This document shows, in pieces, positions 54,310 to 63,468 of a DNA stretch of 64,000 bases. The notes beneath the pieces are model-generated. The model was given only the letters and a program-made list of their open reading frames with translations. It was not told the DNA's origin and did not search any database. A program made the position numbers and the translations under genes. Every line of letters starts with the position of its first letter. Position 1 is the stretch's first letter. Source of the stretch: Sedimentisphaerales bacterium (GTDB taxonomy: Bacteria > Planctomycetota > Phycisphaerae > Sedimentisphaerales > Anaerobacaceae); assembly GCA_016935195.1 (NCBI GenBank), contig JAFGRL010000190.1, positions 1 through 64,000 on the forward strand, read 5' to 3'.

Positions 54310-55773
54310 CTAAACGACTTTGTCTTCATAACTACCCGCTACCCGCTGTACGCTATTAATTCCTGCTATTAATGCTCTTGCCTTGGTAATTGTCTCGGCC
54401 CATTCAGCTTCAGGGTCGGAATCTGCTACTATTCCGCCGCCTGCTTGTGCAAAGGCCATTTCGGCTGAGATAATAATCGTTCGTATCGAGATATTCAAGC
54501 ACACAGTGCCATCGATACCAATAAAGCCTATACTGCCAGTGTAAAGGCCTCTGGCTGTCGGCTCAGTCTCGTCAATAATCTCCATCGAGCGGATTTTTGG
54601 AGCGCCGGTAATGGAGCCGCCGGGAAACATCCCTCTTAGAACATCACAGAAAGTTATCTCTTGACGAAGCTGGCCGGCAACCGTCGCTACCGCGTGAAAT
54701 ACCGTCGGATAGCTTTCAATTGTCCTCGGCTGAATTACTTTTCTACTCCCGTATTGGCAGATTTTAGCAACGTCGTTACGCTCCAAATCGATTATCATGT
54801 TCAGCTCAGCCTGCTCTTTTTCGCTGCGAACTAATTCATCAAAGTTTTTCGCGTTGATTTGCTTACCTTGACCATCTTCGCTGACTCTCGGACGGGTACC
54901 TTTAATCGGCTTAGTTCGAATAACACCGTCTTCAATCGTTATAAACATCTCCGGCGAAGCGCTGACGATGTGAAAATCCGTGCAGTCGATATAAGCTGAG
55001 TAGCCGCTTGGGTTATAATAATTTTGCCAGTGGAAAACGTCTATTGGCCTGGCGTTATAATCACATTCAAACCGCTGTGAGAAGTTAATCTGGTAAACAT
55101 CGCCGTCGTAGATGTATCGCTTTATTTTCTCGACCATCCGCAGGTAATAATCCTTGTCCATATTGCATCGAATTTGCGAAAAATCAATTGCTTCAAGGTC
55201 GGCAGGTAAAGGTTGCTGCAAATGAATTTTTTGACAGTCACCCAGCAGCTGCTCCAACGCAGATAATTTTTCGTCCGGCTTTTCAGAATCGTCCGGCAAC
55301 TGCAGCACGATCAGCCAGCAAGCCCTTTTAATATGGTCGTAGGCAATAAGGCTGTCGTAAAAGCACAGTCGAATCAACGGCATCCCAAGGTCATCTATAG
55401 TCGTCTCCGGCAGCCGTTCGATATATCGGCCCAGCTCGTAGCTAAAATACCCAATCCATCCACCACAGAAAATCCCTGCTGGCAAGCTGTTTGTATTGTC
55501 CTCTGTAAGCCTGTACTTATCGAGGATCCTGTGCAGCTTCCTGAAAAGGTCTTGTTGTCCAGCTCGAAATTCAAACACTTCTTTCGGTTGGCCAGCCCAG
55601 TAGCTAAATCCGTCGGCATCTGCCTTGGCGATATTGGCCCCAAGTATGACAGGTGATTGCAAATGTGCGAATATTTCACTCAACGCCGGCATATTTACCG
55701 ATGTGGAGATTTTTTTATAATACAGTTTACAGCTGATAGTTTTATTGTTTGCAGCAACTGTCGTTGTGCTCAT
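54310..55773 (-). CDS. pabB: Aminodeoxychorismate synthase component I
   Basis: 487 residues of the chorismate-utilising family. GDVYQINFSQRFECD, PIKGTRPR (the PabB form with Lys; anthranilate synthase reads differently there), RSEKEQAELNMIIDLERNDV and FPGGSITGAPKIRSMEIIDE are seen. It uses ammonia or the glutaminase PabA (not in the window) to make aminodeoxychorismate. Its first 4 nt overlap the deoC stop. The last residues (NSVQRVAGSYEDKVV) are encoded by a simple-repeat-like stretch at 54331-54357. Confidence 0.92.
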   Translation of the reverse strand: MSTTTVAANNKTISCKLYYKKISTSVNMPALSEIFAHLQSPVILGANIAKADADGFSYWAGQPKEVFEFRAGQQDLFRKLHRILDKYRLTEDNTNSLPAGIFCGGWIGYFSYELGRYIERLPETTIDDLGMPLIRLCFYDSLIAYDHIKRACWLIVLQLPDDSEKPDEKLSALEQLLGDCQKIHLQQPLPADLEAIDFSQIRCNMDKDYYLRMVEKIKRYIYDGDVYQINFSQRFECDYNARPIDVFHWQNYYNPSGYSAYIDCTDFHIVSASPEMFITIEDGVIRTKPIKGTRPRVSEDGQGKQINAKNFDELVRSEKEQAELNMIIDLERNDVAKICQYGSRKVIQPRTIESYPTVFHAVATVAGQLRQEITFCDVLRGMFPGGSITGAPKIRSMEIIDETEPTARGLYTGSIGFIGIDGTVCLNISIRTIIISAEMAFAQAGGGIVADSDPEAEWAETITKARALIAGINSVQRVAGSYEDKVV

Positions 55774-56456
55774 TGTATCTGCCCAGCCCTGAACTGGTTT
55801 ACAATCTTTAACCCCGAGGAAGTTCCAATTCTCTCAGCCCCTGCCTCTAACATCTCAAGGGCCTGTTTTGCAGTCTGAATTCCGCCGGCTGCTTTGATTT
55901 TACAGTTGCCTGCGAACTGTTTCATTAGTTTTATATCCTCGACCGTTGCGCCGCCGGCAGGGTTCATACCGGTGCTGGTTTTGACAAAATCAACGCCGCA
56001 GCTATCTGCAATTTGACGGGCGAATATTTTTTGTTCTCTTGTCAGAGCAGCCGACTCAATTATCACCTTCAAGAGTACCGTCGGCTTCATTGAGTGACAT
56101 ACTTTCACAACCGCCCGTAGCTGGGTGGACAGATATTTAGAATTGCCCTCAATTATCGACGCCAAATCGGCGACCATATCAATCTCGTCGGCGCCGTCAA
56201 ATATAGCCTGTTTTGTCTGGGCAACTTTAATTTTAGTTGTATCAGCTCCCAGCGGAAGACTAACTACACCGCTGACTTTTACCTTTGTCCGCTGTAATAT
56301 TTCCGCCGCTAATGGTATCCATCGAGGATTTATTGATACCGAATGAAAGCCATAATTCACAGCCTCTTGGCACAGTTGCCTGATGTCTTCACTTGTTGCC
56401 GTTGCAGCTAACAATGTATGGTCAATACAACCGGCTAATTGTTTTTCTTCCATCAC
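55770..56456 (-). CDS. deoC: Deoxyribose-phosphate aldolase
   Basis: 228 residues, TIM barrel. DFVKTSTGMNPAGG carries the Schiff-base Lys, IKAAGGIQTAKQALEM the second active-site Lys, and EIDMVADLASIIEG the Asp region. It cleaves 2-deoxyribose-5-phosphate to glyceraldehyde-3-phosphate and acetaldehyde, closing deoxynucleoside breakdown. It is 2 bp after the P-loop/deoxyribosyltransferase-like gene and overlaps pabB by 4 nt. Confidence 0.95.
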   Translation of the reverse strand: MMEEKQLAGCIDHTLLAATATSEDIRQLCQEAVNYGFHSVSINPRWIPLAAEILQRTKVKVSGVVSLPLGADTTKIKVAQTKQAIFDGADEIDMVADLASIIEGNSKYLSTQLRAVVKVCHSMKPTVLLKVIIESAALTREQKIFARQIADSCGVDFVKTSTGMNPAGGATVEDIKLMKQFAGNCKIKAAGGIQTAKQALEMLEAGAERIGTSSGLKIVNQFRAGQIQ

Positions 56457-56458
56457 TG

Positions 56459-57544
56459 TTACTTCTTTATGTACTTTTTCTTTTTGAAGAATTCCATCGC
56501 ATCGGCTGGGTCGTTGAAGAGTTTTGTTGCCGTCTGCGTAACAAAAACCGAAGGTCTTTGCTTTGCGGCCCAGATAACATACACTTCTTTGCCGGCTTCG
56601 TAAGCGTGCTGAAGCTCTCTTTCAACCCCGCTGGATATTGCGGCTCGTCCGTCAGGCAGTGTTGGGACAAAGCTTATTATCATATCAGACTGCTCGATGA
56701 GCATAAAGTCGCGGGCATATATCTGGCTGTTGATGTCCCTGTCAATTTGCTGAACCTGATGCAAATCCAGTCGAACTGTCTGTCCCGATGTTGTTACCTC
56801 AACGTAATCTAAACCTTCCTGGGCCGATTTACGGGCATAATGAGGCAAATACGATTCTTCCAAATCAGCGGGGTCAAAGCAGGTGAAAAACTGTTTCATC
56901 ATTGCACGGAATCTATCAATTTGCTTCCTGACTTCGTCCATATCTGCAACGGCAGTCATCGGAAAACTCAAATAAGCTTTTTTGCTCAACTCATCAAAGA
57001 TAAGTTTGTAGAATGTTTCAATGGTCTGCTCTTTTGCGCCGCGTGCAAGACAGTAAAATACCGCTTTGTCATTAACACCTTTCCACAGCATTTCTGTCCC
57101 AATGATTTCTTCTTCACGCCAGACAATCAGATCTTTCAATGAATGCTCTGAGGTATGCTCGTCCGAAAGTCGTTTGTGCACGGCAACGATACCGTCAATT
57201 AAACATATATAGATATCGGCTCCAAGCTGGTGCATCTGGTCGAAATCAACCGCTGGGAACAAGCCATGTCGCCAGCGGAAAGTGGCGTGTGTATTGACTA
57301 TCAAATTGGCAGCCTTATCTGCTTTTACAATGATGTCTTTGAAAACACTGCGGCGAAGCGAACTTAATCTTTTCATCGGTATGTCAAGGATTTTACCAGC
57401 CGGAATGTCAGGGGCTTCCTTATACATCATATCCCCCACGTTGCATAAAAGCACTTGTTGGCACCTTTGGCCGGCAAATTTGCAAACCTCTTGCAGATAT
57501 GCCTTTTTATCAAGACCAACCATTCCGGTAACCACGATTACCAT
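56459..57544 (-). CDS. P-loop kinase-like protein with nucleoside 2-deoxyribosyltransferase-like C-terminus
   Basis: 361 residues. The N-terminus MVIVVTGMVGLDKKAYLQEV is a P-loop-like nucleotide-binding start, but the Walker A is degenerate (GMVGLDKK, with Asp where Gly is usual). NLIVNTHATFRWRHGLFPAV resembles adenylate/AAA_33 kinases. The C-terminal third reads YARDFMLIEQSDMIISFVPT, then SGVERELQHAYEAGKEVYVI, like nucleoside 2-deoxyribosyltransferases or DUF4406-type proteins (Asp/Glu of the active site in SGVEREL). It is 2 bp upstream of deoC, consistent with a deoxynucleoside salvage role. Precise function unknown. Confidence 0.6.
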   Translation of the reverse strand: MVIVVTGMVGLDKKAYLQEVCKFAGQRCQQVLLCNVGDMMYKEAPDIPAGKILDIPMKRLSSLRRSVFKDIIVKADKAANLIVNTHATFRWRHGLFPAVDFDQMHQLGADIYICLIDGIVAVHKRLSDEHTSEHSLKDLIVWREEEIIGTEMLWKGVNDKAVFYCLARGAKEQTIETFYKLIFDELSKKAYLSFPMTAVADMDEVRKQIDRFRAMMKQFFTCFDPADLEESYLPHYARKSAQEGLDYVEVTTSGQTVRLDLHQVQQIDRDINSQIYARDFMLIEQSDMIISFVPTLPDGRAAISSGVERELQHAYEAGKEVYVIWAAKQRPSVFVTQTATKLFNDPADAMEFFKKKKYIKK

Positions 57545-57741
57545 CAGATAAGACTCCGAACTCGAACGTAAACGCTTACTCTTCAGCCACTGTAAGGCCT
57601 TTTCTCATTTACTTCCCTCTTTTCCAAGGGATTTTAATCTTTGTACACGGCCTCTTGCAATTATTCAAGTCGGTTTGTGGGGGAATTCTAAGTTACCGTG
57701 GGACGTGCGTAGTTAATCTTGAACTGCGGCCGCAATAAAAT

Positions 57742-58884
57742 TTACGTTCTAAAAATTGGTCCTATGTCCTTAGCCTCTTTTGCTGCCACTTTTGCTTTAA
57801 CGCCTTTTAGTCTTGACATCCTCTCCGTAACCTTATCCTGCAAAGCGCCCGGCTGCTGGGCCTTGTCTAACATCTCCTCCAATATTATCTTGCCGCTCTC
57901 ATAAAGTTGGAACAGATGGTCATCCAAAAGCTGCATGCCGAGCCTCTTGCCGGTTTGAATACTTGAATCAATCCGGTAGGTTTTGTTCTCGCGGATAAGA
58001 TTAGCAATCGCCGGGGTTACAACCATAAACTCATAGGCGGCAACTCTGCCTCTTCCAGCGGCCAAAGGACACAGAGCCTGGCTAAGCACCGCCATTAAAT
58101 TGCTGCTTAGCTGCACACGGATCTGCTCCTGTTGGTCGGGCGGGAAAACATCAATCATTCGGGTAATAGTACCGGAAGCACTCGTGGTATGGACGGTACT
58201 GAAGACAAGGTGGCCTGTCTCGGCGGCTCTGATCGCCGCTTCAATCGTTTCGAGGTCTCGCAGCTCACCTACCAGAATTACGTCGGGGTCCTGCCGTAAA
58301 ACGCGTCTTAGCGCCTCTGAAAAACTCGGTACATCAACACCGACTTCCCTCTGGTTGACGATTGACTTTTTGTGGTTATGATAATATTCGATAGGGTCTT
58401 CAACGGTTACTATGTGGCGGTCAAGGTTCTCGTTGATGTAATTGAGCATACAGGCCAAAGTTGTGGTCTTGCCACAACCTGTTGGACCCGTTACCAGAAA
58501 TAACCCACGCGGCCTTCGACATAAAGCCGAGCATATCTTAGGCAAACCGATCTCCTCGAATGTCATTATCTTCGTCGGTATAAGCCGAAGGACAATCGAT
58601 ACATTTCCCTTCTGTTTAAAAACAGCAACACGAAATCTTCCTTCATCCCCGAAGGCAAAACCAAAATCGGTTCCACCCTCTTCCTGAAGCTCCTGCTGGT
58701 TTCGCTCCGGAGTTACACTTTTCATCAAAGCAACAGTGTCATCAGGCCCTAAAACCTTTGTCTCCAAAGGTCTGAGCCTGCCGTCTATACGCAAAATTGG
58801 AGGCTTATTAGTCACAATATGTAAGTCCGATGCTCCCTGGGATACACACGCATGAAGCAATCTGTCCATATTCAATGTCGCCAT
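57742..58884 (-). CDS. pilT: Twitching motility ATPase PilT
   Basis: 380 residues. Walker A VTGPTGCGKTTTLACML, the Asp box and Walker B region (DPDVILVGELRDLETIEAAI) and HLVFSTVHTTSASGTITRMI (His box) are complete. The opening reads HACVSQGASDLHIVTNKPPI. PilT powers pilus retraction. Its gene lies 20 bp after pilB. The C-terminal part extends a little beyond the usual 345 residues. Confidence 0.94.
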   Translation of the reverse strand: MATLNMDRLLHACVSQGASDLHIVTNKPPILRIDGRLRPLETKVLGPDDTVALMKSVTPERNQQELQEEGGTDFGFAFGDEGRFRVAVFKQKGNVSIVLRLIPTKIMTFEEIGLPKICSALCRRPRGLFLVTGPTGCGKTTTLACMLNYINENLDRHIVTVEDPIEYYHNHKKSIVNQREVGVDVPSFSEALRRVLRQDPDVILVGELRDLETIEAAIRAAETGHLVFSTVHTTSASGTITRMIDVFPPDQQEQIRVQLSSNLMAVLSQALCPLAAGRGRVAAYEFMVVTPAIANLIRENKTYRIDSSIQTGKRLGMQLLDDHLFQLYESGKIILEEMLDKAQQPGALQDKVTERMSRLKGVKAKVAAKEAKDIGPIFRT

Positions 58885-58904
58885 CGCAATACCCTCAATG
58901 TTCT

Positions 58905-60638
58905 TTAACTTACAACTACACCTTCAGTTTGGGTAATCCTCGCCACTTCATCAGGGGTTGTTATACCTTTAAATATCTTGACCTTACCGTCTTCCAGCAA
59001 TGTTCTCATCCCACCAGCTATCGCCGCTTTTCTCAATTCGTTTGAAGGAACCTTGTTGAAGGCCAGTTCCCTCAGTTCACTATTTAGTTCAACCATTTCA
59101 AAAGCGCCTATTCTCCCCTTATAACCGGTCCGCTGACACTGACTGCATCCGGCACCTTTATAAATAGGATGCTCCCTTATATCATCCGGATTGATATTCA
59201 AGAGCCTGAGCTGGTACGGGTCCGGGTCCTCATCGATAATCTTGCAGTTCTCGCAAATAACCCTGACAAGCCGTTGAGCCATTATTGCCTGAATGGAGCT
59301 GGCCACCAGGAAGGGCTTGACTCCCATATCTATCAGACGTGTTATTGCACTGGTTGCATCGTTGGTATGAAGTGTGCTGAAGACCAAATGCCCCGTAAGA
59401 GCTGCCTGAATCGCTATATCTGCCACCACACCATCACGAATCTCGCCTATAAGGATAATATTGGGTGCCTGTCGCAGCATGGACCGCAGAATCCTCTCGA
59501 ATGTCAGGTTAATCTCGGTTTTAACCTGACATTGGTTCATACCGTCAAAGTTGTACTCCACAGGATCTTCTGCTGTAATGATTTTTGTATCGGGTGTATT
59601 GAGCTCCTGCAGTGCCGCATACAATGTTGTGGTCTTACCGCTACCAGTCGGACCAGTTACCAGAAATATACCATTTGGCCTTCTGATTATTCTCTGGAAG
59701 TGCTCATAATCATCATGCTCAAAACCAAGAGCCTGAATACCAATGTTCACTGCATCCGGCCGCAAGATTCGCAAGACTACACTTGGACCATGGTTGCCGG
59801 GCAGGGTTGAAACACGAAAATCAATGTCCTGACCATCTATCACACGCTTGATACGGCCGTCCTGCGGCAATCTTTTATCTGCAATATCCATTCCGGAAAG
59901 GATTTTAAAGCGGGTTACTAACGGTGCCTGCATGCTTTTGGGTATGTTATCCTTTTCCAGGCAGACTCCGTCAACACGATACCTTATCCGAACTCTGTCA
60001 GCCATAGGCTCGACGTGAATATCACTGGCCCGCATATGGTAAGCAGTATCTATAATCAGGTTGACAAGCCTGACAATAGGCCCATCATCATCGCCGCCTT
60101 CAGCCTGTGCTTTTAATATCTCCGCCTGCAGCTCATGACCTGCCTCGGTCAGCTCTGCAGCAGTAGCATCGATACTGTGCTTTAGCCTGTCATCTTCTAC
60201 GTCCTGCTTCTCAAATAAGTCCTCTATAAAGGAATTTATCTTCGAAGGATTTGCCAGAAAATATTCCAGCTCGGCATTTAACCGAAACCGAAGTGCATCC
60301 ATAGTGTCCAAATCCGTTGGGTCACCAATAATCAACCTCAGTCTCCCATTATCCTTCCCCAAAGGCAAAACCTTGTGTCTTTTTATTATCTCTTCTGGCA
60401 CCAGCTTGGTTGCATCAGAGGCAATAGGAGTTTTGTCCAAATTCACATACTTCAATCCAAATTGTTTAGCAACCGCTTTGGTTAATGTGTCTTCATCTAC
60501 AAGTCCCGACTCAAGAAGTATCTGGCCGAGACGCTTATTATTCTTCTTGGAGGTCTTGATTGCGCTGAGCAGCGCCTGTTTTTCAACTACACCGGCCTTA
60601 TAGAGTATCTCACCCAAATGTCTGCGTTTCTTTGCCAT
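58905..60638 (-). CDS. pilB: Type IV pilus assembly / type II secretion ATPase (PilB/GspE)
   Basis: 577 residues from ATG 60638 (MAKKRRHLGEILYKAGVVEK); an in-frame start at 60674 is less likely. The N1 domain (MshEN-like, KRLGQILLESGLVDEDTLTK) precedes the ATPase: Walker [18 protein letters not shown], Walker B NIILIGEIRDG, His box LVFSTLHTNDATSAIT. A tetracysteine zinc motif (CENCKI, then CSQCQRTGYKGRIG) is present. With pilT next to it, it most likely extends type IV pili; a GspE role cannot be excluded. No pilC or pilin gene is in the window. Confidence 0.9.
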   Translation of the reverse strand: MAKKRRHLGEILYKAGVVEKQALLSAIKTSKKNNKRLGQILLESGLVDEDTLTKAVAKQFGLKYVNLDKTPIASDATKLVPEEIIKRHKVLPLGKDNGRLRLIIGDPTDLDTMDALRFRLNAELEYFLANPSKINSFIEDLFEKQDVEDDRLKHSIDATAAELTEAGHELQAEILKAQAEGGDDDGPIVRLVNLIIDTAYHMRASDIHVEPMADRVRIRYRVDGVCLEKDNIPKSMQAPLVTRFKILSGMDIADKRLPQDGRIKRVIDGQDIDFRVSTLPGNHGPSVVLRILRPDAVNIGIQALGFEHDDYEHFQRIIRRPNGIFLVTGPTGSGKTTTLYAALQELNTPDTKIITAEDPVEYNFDGMNQCQVKTEINLTFERILRSMLRQAPNIILIGEIRDGVVADIAIQAALTGHLVFSTLHTNDATSAITRLIDMGVKPFLVASSIQAIMAQRLVRVICENCKIIDEDPDPYQLRLLNINPDDIREHPIYKGAGCSQCQRTGYKGRIGAFEMVELNSELRELAFNKVPSNELRKAAIAGGMRTLLEDGKVKIFKGITTPDEVARITQTEGVVVS

Positions 60639-60807
60639 GTTCCCACAAAAACCACATATATTTGATTTCCTCAATCATTATAACATTATCAGCACGATTA
60701 GTCAAATCACCCCAGCTACGGCTTTTGGTAAGATGAAATATTTTTATTGGCATTGAGAACCTCCCACAAGGGTATAATATAATTGACGGGACTTTAGGGC
60801 CATAGAT

Positions 60808-61884
60808 ATGCAGGTAACAGACAACATCCTGGAGCTGGTCAACAAAAAAGCTGCCGAAACCGTGCGGTCAGCCAGCAGGGGTCTGATATTACTGTCGGGC
60901 GCCATAGGCGACTGCATACTTGCACTACCCTTAGCTGGGTTCGTTAAAGATTCGCTGGCGCTGGAAGCTATCGACTTGGCAGGAAATATGGAATACATCA
61001 GCCTGTTCCCAGGCAGAACGGTCATAGATAGGGTACGTTCTATCGAATCGATAGAGTTGCACAAGTTATTTGCCAAAGCCGCCGAGTTTGAACTGCCCGA
61101 TAGAGATAGCTTAATAGACTTCTTCGCAAATTATAGCTGGATAATGTCCTTTCTTGGGGAACCAGGAAGTGATTTTGAGCAAAACCTGATTTGGACTGCC
61201 AACTGCAGCCGCAGCAGCGATGTGATTAGCCTTTCAATGAAACCACCTTCAAAATTTGCCGGACATTTAACTCAGTACTACGCACAGCAATTTGCCGAAC
61301 AATGTGCTATACCGGTTAATCCCGCCCGACTTGCCGGTGAGCAAACTCTAATAAAAGCCAATGAGTCGGACAAAAAACTCAGCCTACAAATTCTGCAGGA
61401 GATAACCAATGACAGTGATAAAGTTCTGGTCATCATTCATCCCGGCAGCGGAGGAAAAGAGAAATGCTGGCACCTTGACAATTTCATTGCCGTCGCCAGG
61501 AAATTAAGAACCTTAGGCTCTGAAGTTATGTTTTTGTTAGGACCAGCTGAACTTGAGAGATTCACTAAAAAGGACTTAATTAAAATGAGCGCAGTGGCAA
61601 AATGCCTGGCAGAATTAACATTGACTGAAGTCCTGGGGATTCTAAGCTGTACTGCGTTATTCATCGGAAATGATAGCGGCATAACACATCTGGCTGCTGG
61701 TTTGGGCGTTCCTACTTTTGCTGTCTTTGGACCCAGCAATCCAATCGTTTACAAGCCAATCGGGCCGAAAGTGACAGTCCTGGCTACGAAAAGCCAAAAT
61801 TTCTCCAGCAAACCCTCACCTTACTACCGACGCAAACTATTAGCTCTGCTGAAAAGTTTTTTTGAAAAACATATTCAGGTGTGA
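60808..61884 (+). CDS. Glycosyltransferase family 9 (heptosyltransferase-like)
   Basis: 358 residues, GT-B fold. GLILLSGAIGDCILALPLAG (N-terminal), VIIHPGSGGKEKCWHLDNFI, and FIGNDSGITHLAAGLGVPTF then AVFGPSNPIVYKPIG are the GT9 signatures. Such enzymes add ADP-heptose to lipopolysaccharide or related glycans. The acceptor is unknown. It is divergent from pilB across a 170-bp gap. Confidence 0.87.
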   Translation: MQVTDNILELVNKKAAETVRSASRGLILLSGAIGDCILALPLAGFVKDSLALEAIDLAGNMEYISLFPGRTVIDRVRSIESIELHKLFAKAAEFELPDRDSLIDFFANYSWIMSFLGEPGSDFEQNLIWTANCSRSSDVISLSMKPPSKFAGHLTQYYAQQFAEQCAIPVNPARLAGEQTLIKANESDKKLSLQILQEITNDSDKVLVIIHPGSGGKEKCWHLDNFIAVARKLRTLGSEVMFLLGPAELERFTKKDLIKMSAVAKCLAELTLTEVLGILSCTALFIGNDSGITHLAAGLGVPTFAVFGPSNPIVYKPIGPKVTVLATKSQNFSSKPSPYYRRKLLALLKSFFEKHIQV

Positions 61885-61930
61885 AAAAAACAGATGTGCT
61901 TTCGTCAATCTGCTTTAGTCTTGCAGCCGT

Positions 61931-62524
61931 TTAACCAAACAGCCTTCTTATGTCTTCATCGGTAATTTTTTCATCAGGCTTTATGGGCTCTCCCCTTTGG
62001 CGCCTTAGGTGATCGAAGAACTCATTGACGTTCTCAGAGGCCGACTTTATTACCAGACCCAGTGAATATCTCATAAGCGAGACGTCTGCCCCTTCAAGGG
62101 AACCCTTTATCAGGCCGGTTTCGATATTCTGCTGTTGTTCCATTTCTCTATCGAACCTGCCTAACACCTCCTTCAGGCTGCCATATTCCATCTCCTGTTT
62201 TGTTATGAGTCTGTTGGCTACCTGGGAATAAGGAAGTCCCATTGTTCTAAAGATATAAGCTGCCTCCGGAGGTATTGCCTCAGGGTGCTCAAAGCCGTCG
62301 TTGAACTGAGGCCCGCTAAAATACCGAGGCAGCAAAATATGAGGTTTTTGAAAAAGAATATTCCCTCTTCTAACAACCGTCCTGTTGCTGAATCGTCTGT
62401 GTTCAGCAACAAAAACATAAGGCAGCTCCATATCCCCGAATGTATAGAGTATGCGTTGATATTCCCTGATTATCTCGGTTTTCTTCCAATACTCTTTGAA
62501 TTTCTCTCTGTTAAGTTCAGACAT
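61931..62524 (-). CDS. Hypothetical protein, possibly lineage-specific
   Basis: 197 residues, rich in charged helical sequence (EYWKKTEIIREYQRILYTFG, FEHPEAIPPEAAYIFRTMGL, and the end DEKITDEDIRRLFG). No signal peptide, TM segment or recognised domain. Codon use is like its neighbours. It converges with the glycosyltransferase gene. Function unknown. Confidence 0.7.
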   Translation of the reverse strand: MSELNREKFKEYWKKTEIIREYQRILYTFGDMELPYVFVAEHRRFSNRTVVRRGNILFQKPHILLPRYFSGPQFNDGFEHPEAIPPEAAYIFRTMGLPYSQVANRLITKQEMEYGSLKEVLGRFDREMEQQQNIETGLIKGSLEGADVSLMRYSLGLVIKSASENVNEFFDHLRRQRGEPIKPDEKITDEDIRRLFG

Positions 62525-62739
62525 TACTCAAAGTTACTCCATTTTCCTACCGTCGTTTGGATCTCTAATTTTCGTATATCTGCCCTATAATATAATACCT
62601 CAGACTGCCCGGGATTTCCAGCATTGTTTCTTAAAACAGATGTGCAAAAATCAACCGTATTGTAATTTTCGGCGATTTCACCTAAAGTGTCGTCGAAGAC
62701 CCTGCGGGGATAAAGACTTTTGGAGTTGCAACAAAATTC

Positions 62740-63177
62740 ATGGCTAACAGGAAAACAACAAAAATTATTATTGCTGTATGCGTTATCAGCCTTGCTTCGG
62801 TATATTTGTTATATGTGGCAATGAGCTCCTCCTGGACATATTACTACTCTGTGGACGAATTTGTCGAAACAAAAACAGCTATAACTGCTCAGAAAAGCAC
62901 TGTCAGAGCAGATAACATCAATAATCGGCTCGTCCGGCTTGCCGGCTGGGTCAAAGAAGGAACTGTCAAGCACAATACAGGCCAAAGGCAGCTCAGTTTT
63001 GAATTGGCTGGGCTGAAACATACTATACCTGTCATATTTGTTGGAGCCGTACCTAAAAATTTCTCTGCTGATAAAGAAGTGGTCGTCGAGGGCAGAATGG
63101 ATGTGAACGGAACATTTCAAGCCGAAGAAATTTTAACCCGCTGTGAATCAAAGTATAAAGTAAAACTTCAAAATTAA
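62740..63177 (+). CDS. ccmE: Cytochrome c-type biogenesis protein CcmE, CXXXY variant
   Basis: 145 residues. An N-terminal TM helix (IIIAVCVISLASVYLLYVAM) precedes an OB-fold domain, with the family strands VRLAGWVKEGTVKHN and PVIFVGAVPKNFSADKEVVV, then EGRMDVNGTFQAEEIL. The heme-binding motif near the end is CESKY (C-x3-Y) instead of H-x3-Y. Such Cys-type CcmE proteins are known in some anaerobes and archaea and are thought to bind heme covalently through Cys. No other ccm genes are in the window. The GGAG SD is 14 nt from the ATG. Confidence 0.88.
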   Translation: MANRKTTKIIIAVCVISLASVYLLYVAMSSSWTYYYSVDEFVETKTAITAQKSTVRADNINNRLVRLAGWVKEGTVKHNTGQRQLSFELAGLKHTIPVIFVGAVPKNFSADKEVVVEGRMDVNGTFQAEEILTRCESKYKVKLQN

Positions 63178-63438
63178 TTTAAAGCTCAGATGTATAACTC
63201 GCAAATCAATCAAATGCGCAGGTAGTTGTGGGGTTAATTTTGGAAAAATATTGGTTTTGGGGAGCAATTCGGACGCAAATTTTACAGCTGATGTGGATTT
63301 GCAGGCTAAAAACAAGGAAAACCGTCAATCAAAAGCGCTGTATAGTGAAAAAACGAGCAAAAAATGTTAAGAAAATTGGCAGAAATTAAGAAAAAGATAC
63401 GAGAAATGAACCCTTTTTGTGCAACTTTTTTTCAGGTA

Positions 63439-63468
63439 CCTGCGCTTTTGATCGATCAAATGCGCAGG
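63439..63468. repeat. 30-bp palindrome, with related copies at 63209 and 63325
   Basis: CCTGCGCTTTTGAT, a central CG, then ATCAAATGCGCAGG: a palindrome broken by only one mismatched pair. The right half recurs at 63209-63222, and a diverged copy (TCAATCAAAAGCGC) lies at 63325-63338. The interval 63178-64000 has no convincing ORF. Two more small hairpins are seen near the right edge: 63921-63941 (CCCC-n8-GGGG then T-run) and 63979-63992. Confidence 0.6.
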
